DNA of 32,660 bases from CAYGAW01 sp964347945. Lineage in GTDB: Bacteria; Chloroflexota; Anaerolineae; UBA7937; B3-Chlor. Shown here one piece after another: positions 1 to 6,967 of this stretch. Made by a program: the position numbers and the translations under genes. The stretch covers positions 1 to 32,660 of the forward strand of contig CAYGAW010000105.1 in the NCBI GenBank assembly GCA_964347945.1. Direction: 5' to 3'. Each line of letters begins with the position of its first letter. Positions within the stretch are counted from its first letter, which is position 1. The notes under the pieces were generated by a model, which saw only the letters and a program-made list of their open reading frames with translations, was not told the origin of the DNA and made no database searches.

Positions 1-468
1 CTCGTCGGCGCTTTGCGCCAGGTGGGAGGAGGCTGCTCCCCCTACCCCGATGACCACCACCCATTTGCCATACTGACGGATTGTGTTCACCACAGGGATG
101 AAGTCCCGATCCCCCGTGACCAGTATGTAGCTCCTGATGTTGGGATAGCCGTACAGAGTCTTGATGGCATCGATGCAAAGGTGGATGTCCACGCTGTTCT
201 TGATGGCGCTGGCGCTGTGGGCCTTGTCGCGCTCGTAGTAGTACGTGGGAACGTACATGGGCTCGATGCCGTGGGCATAGAGAGCACTGGTCACCCTCGG
301 ATACCGATACCAATCGGCGTACGCCCGAGCGATGGTGATACGCCCATATTCGGCGCACTTGTCCATCACGTACTCGAAATTGGGGTCGGCATCGTACTTA
401 TTGTGCACTGAGATATATATGTTCTCGAAGTCTATGAAGACTGCCACATCGGCCCTGGTCTCATCCAT
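1..468 (-). CDS. NYN-domain (LabA/DUF88-like) protein, C-terminus cut by window edge
   Basis: The minus-strand frame is open from an ATG at 468 to the window edge, giving 156 codons without a stop. The start is preceded by GAGAGGAAG about five bases upstream. The protein begins MDETRADVAVFIDFENIY and later has YILVTGDRDFIPVVN and an IGVG stretch. The early Asp in FIDFEN and the GDRDF motif are the acidic residues expected of the NYN/PIN-like nuclease fold (LabA, DUF88, YacP relatives). Family members are putative metal-dependent RNases, but the physiological role here is unknown. It lies 64 bp downstream of the radical SAM gene on the same strand, so the two may be co-transcribed. Family assignment is fairly secure; function is inference. 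Confidence 0.8.
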   Translation of the reverse strand, partial: MDETRADVAVFIDFENIYISVHNKYDADPNFEYVMDKCAEYGRITIARAYADWYRYPRVTSALYAHGIEPMYVPTYYYERDKAHSASAIKNSVDIHLCIDAIKTLYGYPNIRSYILVTGDRDFIPVVNTIRQYGKWVVVIGVGGAASSHLAQSADE

Positions 469-532
469 GGTACACTTCCTCTCATGCACTCGAACCACGA
501 TGTCCGCATTGGACACGCGGTCAAGAGCAATG

Positions 533-1951
533 CTAGTCGAGCTTCATAAAATGCCAGACGGATTCCAGATACTCTGCTACGGAAAGACGCACGGGGTGAA
601 TCCTCCTGGCGATGGTGTATCCTTTCCAGAGCTTGTGTACCAGCCAGAAGGCCCTGTTCTTGGGCAGTCTGATCAGCTGGCGCGCGAGGGGCAACAGCCA
701 CGGCCATTGCACAGTCACGGCGAACAGTTTCTGCAGATTCTCGATTTGACGCTTTTCATCAGGAGGAAATCGGAGCACCGAGCTGTCCCAAGCGGACACG
801 GAGATGTCATCCAGGGTGCCCTCCACCAGACCCTCGCGGCGGGCCAACTCCCCTAGCTGCGTGCGAGGATAGGGCTGGAAGATGAAGGCATTGGCGAAAG
901 CAGGCCGACACTCGATGTTCAGTCTCAGGGTCTCCAGGTCATCCTCGAGACCACCCGTCGGCAGGCCCACCATGTTGGTGCTCATCACCTTGATGCCCGC
1001 TCTCCTCAACATCTCGCAGGCGATCACTATCTGCTCTCTGCTCATGTTGCGGTGCAAGACCTCGTTGCGGATGCGATCATTGGCCGCTTCAATGCCCATG
1101 CCCACGCTTACGCAACCTGCGTGTCGGAGTTGCTCCACCAACTCCTGTGTCACTAAGTTGGCTCGCACATTGCAAAAGAATGGCAGTCCGACCCGGCTGG
1201 GGTATTCCTCGGCGAACTCGGCCATCCAGTCCGTGCGTATGGTGAAGGTGTCGTCCAGAAAGACCACGAAGGCCAGAGGATACCTCTCGCGCACAGCATT
1301 GATCTCAGCCAAGACGACGTCTACACTTCGCTTTCGAACCCGCTTGCCCAGCCCCCGATATATCTCAGACAACGCGTGATTGAAGCAGTAGGTGCAGTCA
1401 TAGGGGCAGCCTCTGCCGCTGAAGAAGTGCTTGATCTTGCTGTGCCGAGTGGGCGGATGTTGTTCGTAGACCAGGTCTCGGTCGGGGAAGGGCAGGGCAT
1501 CAAGATCTGCGATGTAGGGTCGCAGCGGGTTGCGCACGATCTCCGCGTTTAGCTTGAACCACCAGTTGCGGATGTTGGGCTCTAGGGCTCCGTTGTCCAG
1601 AACCTCCGCAAGCTCCAGTATGGCTCCCTCTCCCTCGCCGATGCAGATGCCGTCCACCCCTTCCTCCTCGATCATTTCGGGGAAGAAGGTGGCGTGAGGG
1701 CCGCCGAAGACGGAGAAGACGTCGAATCGCTCCTTGAGCTCCTTATTCAGTTGGAGGTAGTACTTATGCGCTCCTGTGGTTACGCTGTAGGCCACCATGC
1801 CAGGGTTGAACTGGTGCATCGCGTCGAAGGGACCCTCCTGGCTGACGATGCACAACTTGACTTCGTGTCCGGCCCTCTTCAAGACGCTGGACAGGTGCAG
1901 GATGCCCTGGGGCTCGTAGTCCACCTGTTTCAAGATGAAAAGCACACGCAT
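533..1951 (-). CDS. B12-binding-domain radical SAM protein
   Basis: The product is 472 residues from the ATG at 1951, which follows AGGAG at a spacing of about nine bases. A longer frame runs to 2173, but its extra 74 residues are repeat-derived and unlike a protein family, so I reject it. The N-terminal 140 residues form a B12-binding-like fold beginning MRVLFILKQV, with FGGPHATFFP and CIGEGEGAI motifs. No clear DxHxxG cobalamin ligand is visible. The radical SAM core has the cluster motif GCPYDCTYCF (Cys182, Cys186, Cys189), followed by VFLDDTFT and GMGIEAANDRI segments. This is the architecture of the large BchE/methylase-like group, whose members methylate or rearrange unactivated carbons. 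The substrate cannot be told from sequence. It probably shares a transcript with the NYN gene downstream. Confidence 0.88.
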   Translation of the reverse strand: MRVLFILKQVDYEPQGILHLSSVLKRAGHEVKLCIVSQEGPFDAMHQFNPGMVAYSVTTGAHKYYLQLNKELKERFDVFSVFGGPHATFFPEMIEEEGVDGICIGEGEGAILELAEVLDNGALEPNIRNWWFKLNAEIVRNPLRPYIADLDALPFPDRDLVYEQHPPTRHSKIKHFFSGRGCPYDCTYCFNHALSEIYRGLGKRVRKRSVDVVLAEINAVRERYPLAFVVFLDDTFTIRTDWMAEFAEEYPSRVGLPFFCNVRANLVTQELVEQLRHAGCVSVGMGIEAANDRIRNEVLHRNMSREQIVIACEMLRRAGIKVMSTNMVGLPTGGLEDDLETLRLNIECRPAFANAFIFQPYPRTQLGELARREGLVEGTLDDISVSAWDSSVLRFPPDEKRQIENLQKLFAVTVQWPWLLPLARQLIRLPKNRAFWLVHKLWKGYTIARRIHPVRLSVAEYLESVWHFMKLD

Positions 1952-2011
1952 GCAATGCTGCTCCTGCGCTCCGGGGCCACGGCTTGGGAGCGCGACCCCA
2001 CCCACAAGACA

Positions 2012-2040
2012 ATCATAGCCCTGAACGGTGCCGAGTGCAA
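2012..2040 (-). promoter_or_regulatory. Candidate promoter of the radical SAM gene
   Basis: On the minus strand TTGCAC (2040-2035) and TATGAT (2017-2012) are separated by 17 bases, about 60 bases ahead of the ATG at 1951. The -10 region lies in a 17-base block, CACAAGACAATCATAGC on the plus strand (2003-2019), that recurs at 3268-3284 ahead of the FGE-like gene. Recurrence in the same orientation relative to a gene start supports a regulatory role, but the block may simply be part of a duplicated repeat. Confidence 0.4.
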
Positions 2041-2353
2041 ACAACTCAGCTCGTTCTCGGTCGCACAGGGAGCAGTTCTGCCGGGGTGTGTCTGCTCTCG
2101 AAAGGGAAGTCGTCCCATGGACGCGTTGGGTTCGGCGCACTCCCGATCCTCGAACCCTAGGACAGGTTGGCAACCTGTCCTAGAGGTGCCCGTGACCAAG
2201 AGTCCCGCGCGATTCGCAGGGCGAATTCTCACACGTGTCGCTCACGCTGAGCAGGTTCCGCCTGCACGACACGCAGGACAAGTTGGCAACTTGTCCTACG
2301 GATGCCCGTGACCAAGAATCCCGCGCGACTCGCGAGGCGTACCACCTGAAATG

Positions 2354-2370
2354 GACGGCGCCGCGCCGTC
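2354..2370 (-). terminator. Possible hairpin terminator of the FGE-like gene
   Basis: GACGGCG-CCG-CGCCGTC forms a perfect 7-bp stem with a 3-base loop, 30 bases after the FGE-like stop codon. There is no run of T after it on the minus strand, so intrinsic termination is doubtful. Confidence 0.3.
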
Positions 2371-2399
2371 ACTCGTGTCCCGTGCCCCTGCGCGGTCTC

Positions 2400-3116
2400 C
2401 TACCGCTGATCCCTCGCACAGCGGAAGCCGACGGCAAGATCCTTCCAGTTGGCCGGCAAGGCGTTTCGGAAGTGGACCCGGTTGCAGGATGGGCCGGAGT
2501 GCCATCCCCCACCCCGAATCACGCGAAACTTGCCTTTCTCGGGCCCTTGCGGATTTCTCGGCGGGCTGATCTTGTAGTAGTCCGCACTGTAACAGTCCGC
2601 GACCCACTCGACGACATTTCCCGCCATGTCATGCAGACCAAACCCGTTTGGAGGGTAGCGTCCAACAGCAACGGTTCCCCCTATCCCTGACCAGCGGTAG
2701 TTCGCCCAGGTTGGATCGATGGAGTCGCCGTGGGGGTAGATCATGCCGACGAGTCCGCCCCTGGCGGCACACTCCCACTCCGCCTCGGTGGGAAGCCTCT
2801 TGCCGGCCCATTCTGCATAGGTCCTAGCATCGCTCCAGCTGATCCCGACAACGGGGTAGTTGGGAAAGTCCAACGTACTGTGGAATGCCTCCCTACCCCA
2901 GAATTCCGGCAGCCTCCAGTCCTGATCCTCACAGAAGGCGAGATACTCAGCGTTGGTTACCTCGAATCTGTCCATGTCGAAGGCATCGATGTACACCTGG
3001 TGAATCGGGCTGTCATCTTCCCCGTTGTCTGCGCCCATCAAGAACTCGCCCGCAGGGATCAAGACCATCTCTGCCTCAATGCGCTGAGGGCCCTCCGGAC
3101 CCGCTTGGTCGGCCAT
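2400..3116 (-). CDS. Formylglycine-generating-enzyme-like (SUMF1 fold) protein, probably not a true FGE
   Basis: The product is 238 residues, with AGGAGG placed five bases before the ATG at 3116. Family landmarks are present in order: IPAGEFLMGADNGEDDSP (20-37), ideal EVTNAEYLAF (52-61), VVGISWSDARTYAEWAGKRLPTEAEWE as two consecutive segments (89-115), NGFGLHDMAGNVVEWVAD (157-174) and RGGGWHSGPSC (201-211). Active aerobic FGEs use a Cys pair in RGGSxxCxxxxC. Here Ser207 sits near the first Cys position and only Cys211 is kept, with different spacing. The protein therefore looks like one of the many SUMF1-fold proteins that bind partners or act in other oxidations. No sulfatase gene is nearby. 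There is no signal peptide, so it is probably cytoplasmic. Fold secure, activity unknown. Confidence 0.85.
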   Translation of the reverse strand: MADQAGPEGPQRIEAEMVLIPAGEFLMGADNGEDDSPIHQVYIDAFDMDRFEVTNAEYLAFCEDQDWRLPEFWGREAFHSTLDFPNYPVVGISWSDARTYAEWAGKRLPTEAEWECAARGGLVGMIYPHGDSIDPTWANYRWSGIGGTVAVGRYPPNGFGLHDMAGNVVEWVADCYSADYYKISPPRNPQGPEKGKFRVIRGGGWHSGPSCNRVHFRNALPANWKDLAVGFRCARDQR

Positions 3117-3267
3117 GATTTCCTCCTCTCAGATATCTCTTGCAGGTCTCCCAGGAAGTCGGGGCATCCCGCCACATCCCGAATCGTTCGCATCATTGCT
3201 CCTCAACTGTTCTTGTCCATCGCCGTCAGGCTTGTAGCTCCATGGACAAATCCGTCATCACGGCGCC

Positions 3268-3504
3268 ACAAGACAATCATAGCTCTGAACTGCGCCGAGC
3301 GCGAGCAACGCAGGTCGTCTTTCCCAGCACACAACACGCATCTGCTCAGCAGGCTTAGGTCTCGAGAACAAAGTGGTGGCATGCTCGTGTTGAGTTCGCG
3401 GCATTGCGGGTCCTGGAACGGTAGGACAGGTTGGCAATCTGTCCTACCGACGCCTGTGAGCAGGGGTGGCAGCAGACGTAGGACAAGTTGACAACGTGTC
3501 CTAC
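3268..3504. repeat. Second copy of the composite palindrome unit
   Basis: The unit starts with the 17-mer CACAAGACAATCATAGC (3268-3284). Palindrome 3 follows at 3420-3448 (14-base arms beginning GGTAGGACAG, one mismatch, one-base centre), and palindrome 4 at 3478-3504 (13-base arms beginning GTAGGACAAG, one mismatch, one-base centre). Order and spacing match the unit at 2003-2297. Each palindrome pair consists of an AGGACAGG type followed by an AGGACAAG type about 30-90 bases later. No gene is seen in 3117-3603. Confidence 0.75.
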
Positions 3505-3526
3505 CAATGAATTGGACATCAATTGT

Positions 3527-3556
3527 GCAAGAAAGGGGAGTCGGTGTTGACTCCCC
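3527..3556 (-). terminator. Intrinsic terminator-like hairpin upstream of palindrome 4, downstream of clpC
   Basis: On the minus strand GGGGAGTC-AACACC-GACTCCCC is a perfect 8-bp stem, followed by TTTCTTG. It starts 48 bases after the clpC stop codon, so it most likely ends the clpC transcript. Confidence 0.75.
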
Positions 3557-3603
3557 TTAACAGCTGCTTAAGTACAAACGGATGTCAGCCGGCGGCCTAG
3601 AGC

Positions 3604-6066
3604 TCACCTCTTGGCCTTACGCTTCTTGCCCTTGGTCTCGAATTCGATGCCCTTCTCCGGGTCGGCATCCACCAGCACGGTGTCGCCCGCCTCAAGCTCA
3701 CCTTCCAAGATCTTCTTGGATAGAGGCGTCTCTACCTCGCGCTGGAGGGTGCGCCGCAGGGGACGGGCTCCGAACTTGGCATCGAAGCCTTCATCGGCCA
3801 GCCACTCCCTGGCTTCCTCCACCAACTCGATGGTGATCCCGTGTTCAGCCAGGCGCTCCTGGATGTCCCTCATTTGGATGTCGACAATCTCTCTGATGTG
3901 CTCCAGTGCCAGGTCGTGAAAGACGATGATCTCGTCCACCCGGTTCAGGAACTCGGGCCGGAAGGTCTTCTTCAGCTCCTCCCTGACTCTCTCGTCGTCA
4001 ACCGCTTGTTCGTCGCCGCGGTCACCAGCGCGGAAACCTAGAGGGCCATCTCGCCGGGTAAAGCTAGTGCCCACGTTGGAGGTCATGATGACCACTGTAT
4101 TCTGAAAGTCCACGGTCCGGCCTTGGCCATCGGTCATCCGGCCTTCCTCGAGGATCTGGAGCAGGGCGTTCCACACATCCTGATGGGCCTTCTCTATCTC
4201 ATCGAAGAGGACCACCTGATAGGGGCGACGGCGCACAGACTCAGTGAGTTGTCCACCCTCGCCATAGCCAATGTAGCCCGGAGGCGCACCGACCAGTCGC
4301 GATACAGTGTGTCGCTCCTGATACTCGCTCATGTCAACTCGGACCATAGCGTCCTCGTCATCGAACAGGAACTCCGCCAACGCTTTGCTTAGCTCCGTCT
4401 TCCCCACTCCCGTAGAGCCCAGGAAGATGAAGGAGCCTATGGGCCTGTGAGGGTCCTTCAGCCCAGACCGAGCCCGGCGGATAGCATCGGATACCGCCGC
4501 CACCGCCTCGTCCTGGCCCACGATGCGCTGATGGATACGTTCCTCCATCTCCAACAGCTTCTTGGCCTCGGTCTCCAGCATGCGACTCACCGGGATGCCT
4601 GTCCAACTGGCCACAACTTGAGCCACGTCCTCCTCGTCTACCACCTCGTCCAGCCCCTGCTCGCCCCGCCAGACGGATACCTCCTCTTCGTAGTCCTTCT
4701 CCAGAGCCAGGCGCCGACTTCTGAGGCTTGCCGCCTGTTCCCATTCTCGCGTCTGACCTGCCTCTTCCTCCTCGGCCTGGAGCTGTCTCAACCGGATCTT
4801 CTTCTCCTTTAGGTCCGGAGGCACACCGTACATGTCTATACGCAGTTTGGCAGCAGCTTCGTCCACCAGATCAACGGCTTTGTCAGGTAGATGCCGCTCC
4901 TTCACGTAGCGATGGGACAGCCTGGCCGCCGCCTCCAGGGCCTCGTCGGTTATCTCCACGCCGTGATGATCCTCGTAGCGTTCCCGGAGAGTACGCAACA
5001 TCGCTATGGTCTCTTCGACCGTGGGTTCCTTCACGTACACCGGAGCAAACCGGCGCTCGAGTGCCGTGTCCCGCTCGATGTGGTTGCGATACTCGTCCAA
5101 GGTCGCTGTGCCGACGACCTGCAACTCGCCCCTAGCCAGGGCAGGTTTCATCATGTTGGAGGCGTCGATCGCCCCCTGGGCAGCGCCGGCACCCACCACG
5201 TTCTGTAGCTCGTCAATGAAGAGGATGATCTCGCCCTTGGAACGCTCGATCTCATCCATGCACGCCTTTAGCCGTTCCTCGAACTCGCCTCGGAAGCGGG
5301 AACCAGCCACCATGCTGCCAAGGTCCAGCTCGATGATTTGCCTCCCGATGAGATTCTCGGGAACGTCGTCCGACACAATCTTCTGCGCCAGTCCCTCCAC
5401 AATGGCCGTCTTACCCACCCCCGCGTCGCCGATGAGTACGGGGTTGTTCTTGGTGCGCCTCACGAGGATGCGCATCAGGCGCATGATCTCCTCGTCGCGG
5501 CCGATGACCGGATCCAACCGGCCCTCCTCGGCCAACTGGGTGAGATCGCGTCCATACTTTTCCAGCACGCGATATCGGGTTTCGGCGCGGGGGTCGGTCA
5601 CCTTCTGTCCACCGCGTATCTCTTCGATCGCCGCCTGCGCCTTGTCCCTGTCCACACCCATGTCCCCCAAGATGGACGCTGCTCCCCCTCCCACGCCTAG
5701 CACGGCCAGAAAGATGTGTTCCGTGGACACATACTCATCACCGAGCCTTCTCGCTTCCTCACCGGCCACATAGATGAGCCGGTTCAGCCGAGGTGTGACG
5801 AACAGCTGGGTCGGGGTCGGACCACTCCCGCCAGACTGATAGGTGGAACGAGTGGACTGCAGCAACTCGTCGAGGCGGCTGGTGAGCACATCTACATCCA
5901 CATCCAGCTTCAACAGTATCTCGGGGACCACCCCTTGGGGCTGCTCCAACATGGCCAGGAGCAGATGCTCCGTGTCCATCTGACTGTGTCCATAACGTTG
6001 TAGTATCTCTTGAGAGCGGGCAATCGCATCCTGGGCCCGCTCGGTAAAACGATCAAACCTCATCAT
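3604..6066 (-). CDS. clpC: ATP-dependent Clp protease ATP-binding subunit ClpC
   Basis: This 820-residue Hsp100 unfoldase feeds substrates to ClpP. The start at 6066 (ATGATG, second Met equally possible) follows GAGGGAGAG. Domains in order: double Clp_N repeat (1-150); first AAA+ module with Walker A GDAGVGKT (213-220) and Walker B IILFIDE (280-286); a short middle domain with a UVR-like segment around 430-460; second AAA+ module with Walker A GSTGVGKT (550-557). An LGF tripeptide in GPLGFRAG (676-678) matches the ClpP-docking loop of ClpC/ClpA, which ClpB lacks. The short middle domain and that loop separate it from the neighbouring ClpB. No McsA/McsB or CtsR gene is adjacent, unlike the Bacillus clpC operon. 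It has its own promoter and terminator. ClpP itself is not in the window. Confidence 0.95.
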   Translation of the reverse strand: MMRFDRFTERAQDAIARSQEILQRYGHSQMDTEHLLLAMLEQPQGVVPEILLKLDVDVDVLTSRLDELLQSTRSTYQSGGSGPTPTQLFVTPRLNRLIYVAGEEARRLGDEYVSTEHIFLAVLGVGGGAASILGDMGVDRDKAQAAIEEIRGGQKVTDPRAETRYRVLEKYGRDLTQLAEEGRLDPVIGRDEEIMRLMRILVRRTKNNPVLIGDAGVGKTAIVEGLAQKIVSDDVPENLIGRQIIELDLGSMVAGSRFRGEFEERLKACMDEIERSKGEIILFIDELQNVVGAGAAQGAIDASNMMKPALARGELQVVGTATLDEYRNHIERDTALERRFAPVYVKEPTVEETIAMLRTLRERYEDHHGVEITDEALEAAARLSHRYVKERHLPDKAVDLVDEAAAKLRIDMYGVPPDLKEKKIRLRQLQAEEEEAGQTREWEQAASLRSRRLALEKDYEEEVSVWRGEQGLDEVVDEEDVAQVVASWTGIPVSRMLETEAKKLLEMEERIHQRIVGQDEAVAAVSDAIRRARSGLKDPHRPIGSFIFLGSTGVGKTELSKALAEFLFDDEDAMVRVDMSEYQERHTVSRLVGAPPGYIGYGEGGQLTESVRRRPYQVVLFDEIEKAHQDVWNALLQILEEGRMTDGQGRTVDFQNTVVIMTSNVGTSFTRRDGPLGFRAGDRGDEQAVDDERVREELKKTFRPEFLNRVDEIIVFHDLALEHIREIVDIQMRDIQERLAEHGITIELVEEAREWLADEGFDAKFGARPLRRTLQREVETPLSKKILEGELEAGDTVLVDADPEKGIEFETKGKKRKAKR

Positions 6067-6078
6067 GATAGGTCTCTC

Positions 6079-6146
6079 CCTCTCCCCCGCTGTGTTTCGC
6101 GCTTGGGGGAGCACCTCGACTGTGGTACGATCTAATACATATTATA
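6079..6146 (-). promoter_or_regulatory. clpC -10 element and 5' UTR hairpin
   Basis: TATAAT lies at 6146-6141 on the minus strand; the -35 sequence 17 bases further up is poor. In the predicted leader CTCCCCC (6111-6105) and GGGGGAG (6088-6082) can form a 7-bp stem with a 16-base loop, immediately before the purine-rich ribosome binding region GAGGGAGAG. The stem could limit ribosome access, but no known thermometer motif is recognised. Confidence 0.5.
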
Positions 6147-6232
6147 CCAGAAAAGCGGCGTCCTCAGTACGGATCTGGCGGCGTCGCGTCCCTGCCGACA
6201 CGCTCACTCTCGCCCCTCGTGGTGAATGGGCG

Positions 6233-6952
6233 CTACACCTTGACGTATGAGGCCACCAGGTGCACCTTCGTATTGCGCAAGGGACCCCAGTCGGTGATCC
6301 TCTCCCACCATACGCCCAGTCTGAAGAGTAGATCGTTCCCCGCCACGTACGAAGGATCTCCCACCAAGTGAAACTGCTCGTTTACCAGGCCCACTTGCTT
6401 GAACTTCGAGTCGAGAACGCCTCGTGTATTGGCCCGGTACACTAGAGGGAAGGTATCCTTGTCATCTCGCCCATACACCCTCCGCGTAAGCCGCCGCTGA
6501 AACCGTCCAGGAATAAGACGTTGGACGATGGTCACGTAGTTCCACGCGTTGGGTGCCAGCAGCACCAAATGACCGCCCCTTTGCAGCACGCGCGCCAGTT
6601 CCTCGAACACACCATCAGGTCTCGCGAGGTGTTCCATTATCCAGCTGCACAAGATGAGGTCGAAGCAGGTCGATGCAAAGGGCAGCCGTTCAAGGTCACC
6701 CACAACGAGTTGTTCCAGGCAGCGATGCTCCCTCAGAGACGGCAAATCGGCATCCAATCCCACCGCCTGCCTCACCGTCTCCCAGTATAGCTCGATTACT
6801 CCTCCTCTGCCGCAACCTGCGTCCAGCACTCTGCTCTGCGGGGTGATATGTCGTCCCGCCAATCGCGCGTAGACTGCGACACTGTCCTCATACCCGGGCC
6901 GCAGACTCCGGTACAGATCTCTGTACCTCTCTTGCTTGTCCAGCGGTATCAT
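6233..6952 (-). CDS. Class I SAM-dependent methyltransferase (Methyltransf_11 type)
   Basis: The product is 239 residues. Motif I VLDAGCGRGG is near residues 41-50, followed by GLDADLPSL, GDLERLPFASTCFDLILCSWIMEHL in adjoining segments (motifs II-III with the substrate-facing loop), and LARVLQRGGHLVLLAPN. This is the Rossmann-like methyltransferase fold seen in UbiE/BioC-like and small-molecule or lipid methyltransferases. The start lies 15 bp after the clpB stop codon, with only a weak GTGAG ribosome site, so it is probably the last gene of the dnaJ-hspR-clpB operon. The substrate is unknown; a link to stress survival would be inference from position only. Confidence 0.85.
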   Translation of the reverse strand: MIPLDKQERYRDLYRSLRPGYEDSVAVYARLAGRHITPQSRVLDAGCGRGGVIELYWETVRQAVGLDADLPSLREHRCLEQLVVGDLERLPFASTCFDLILCSWIMEHLARPDGVFEELARVLQRGGHLVLLAPNAWNYVTIVQRLIPGRFQRRLTRRVYGRDDKDTFPLVYRANTRGVLDSKFKQVGLVNEQFHLVGDPSYVAGNDLLFRLGVWWERITDWGPLRNTKVHLVASYVKV

Positions 6953-6967
6953 CTCACGGCGCCGCTG

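Larger units (their letters stand above)
1952..2399. repeat. Gene-free gap with two 23-27 bp palindromes and flanking direct repeats
   Basis: No convincing gene is seen here. The stretch holds palindrome 1 at 2157-2183 (arms CTAGGACAGGTTG and CAACCTGTCCTAG around one G) and palindrome 2 at 2275-2297 (arms AGGACAAGTTG and CAACTTGTCCT around one G). Each is followed by a similar segment reading TGCCCGTGACCAAG, then A/GTCCCGCGCGA. The same order (shared 17-mer, AGGACAGG palindrome, AGGACAAG palindrome) recurs at 3268-3504, so a composite unit has been duplicated. The pairing of two palindromes with different central arms resembles REP/BIME elements. No associated transposase is in the window. 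Confidence 0.75.

Noticed and set aside
1952..2173. N-terminal extension of the radical SAM frame by 74 residues
   Set aside because: It translates repeat DNA, has no family similarity, and the ATG at 1951 has a good ribosome site and a typical domain start.
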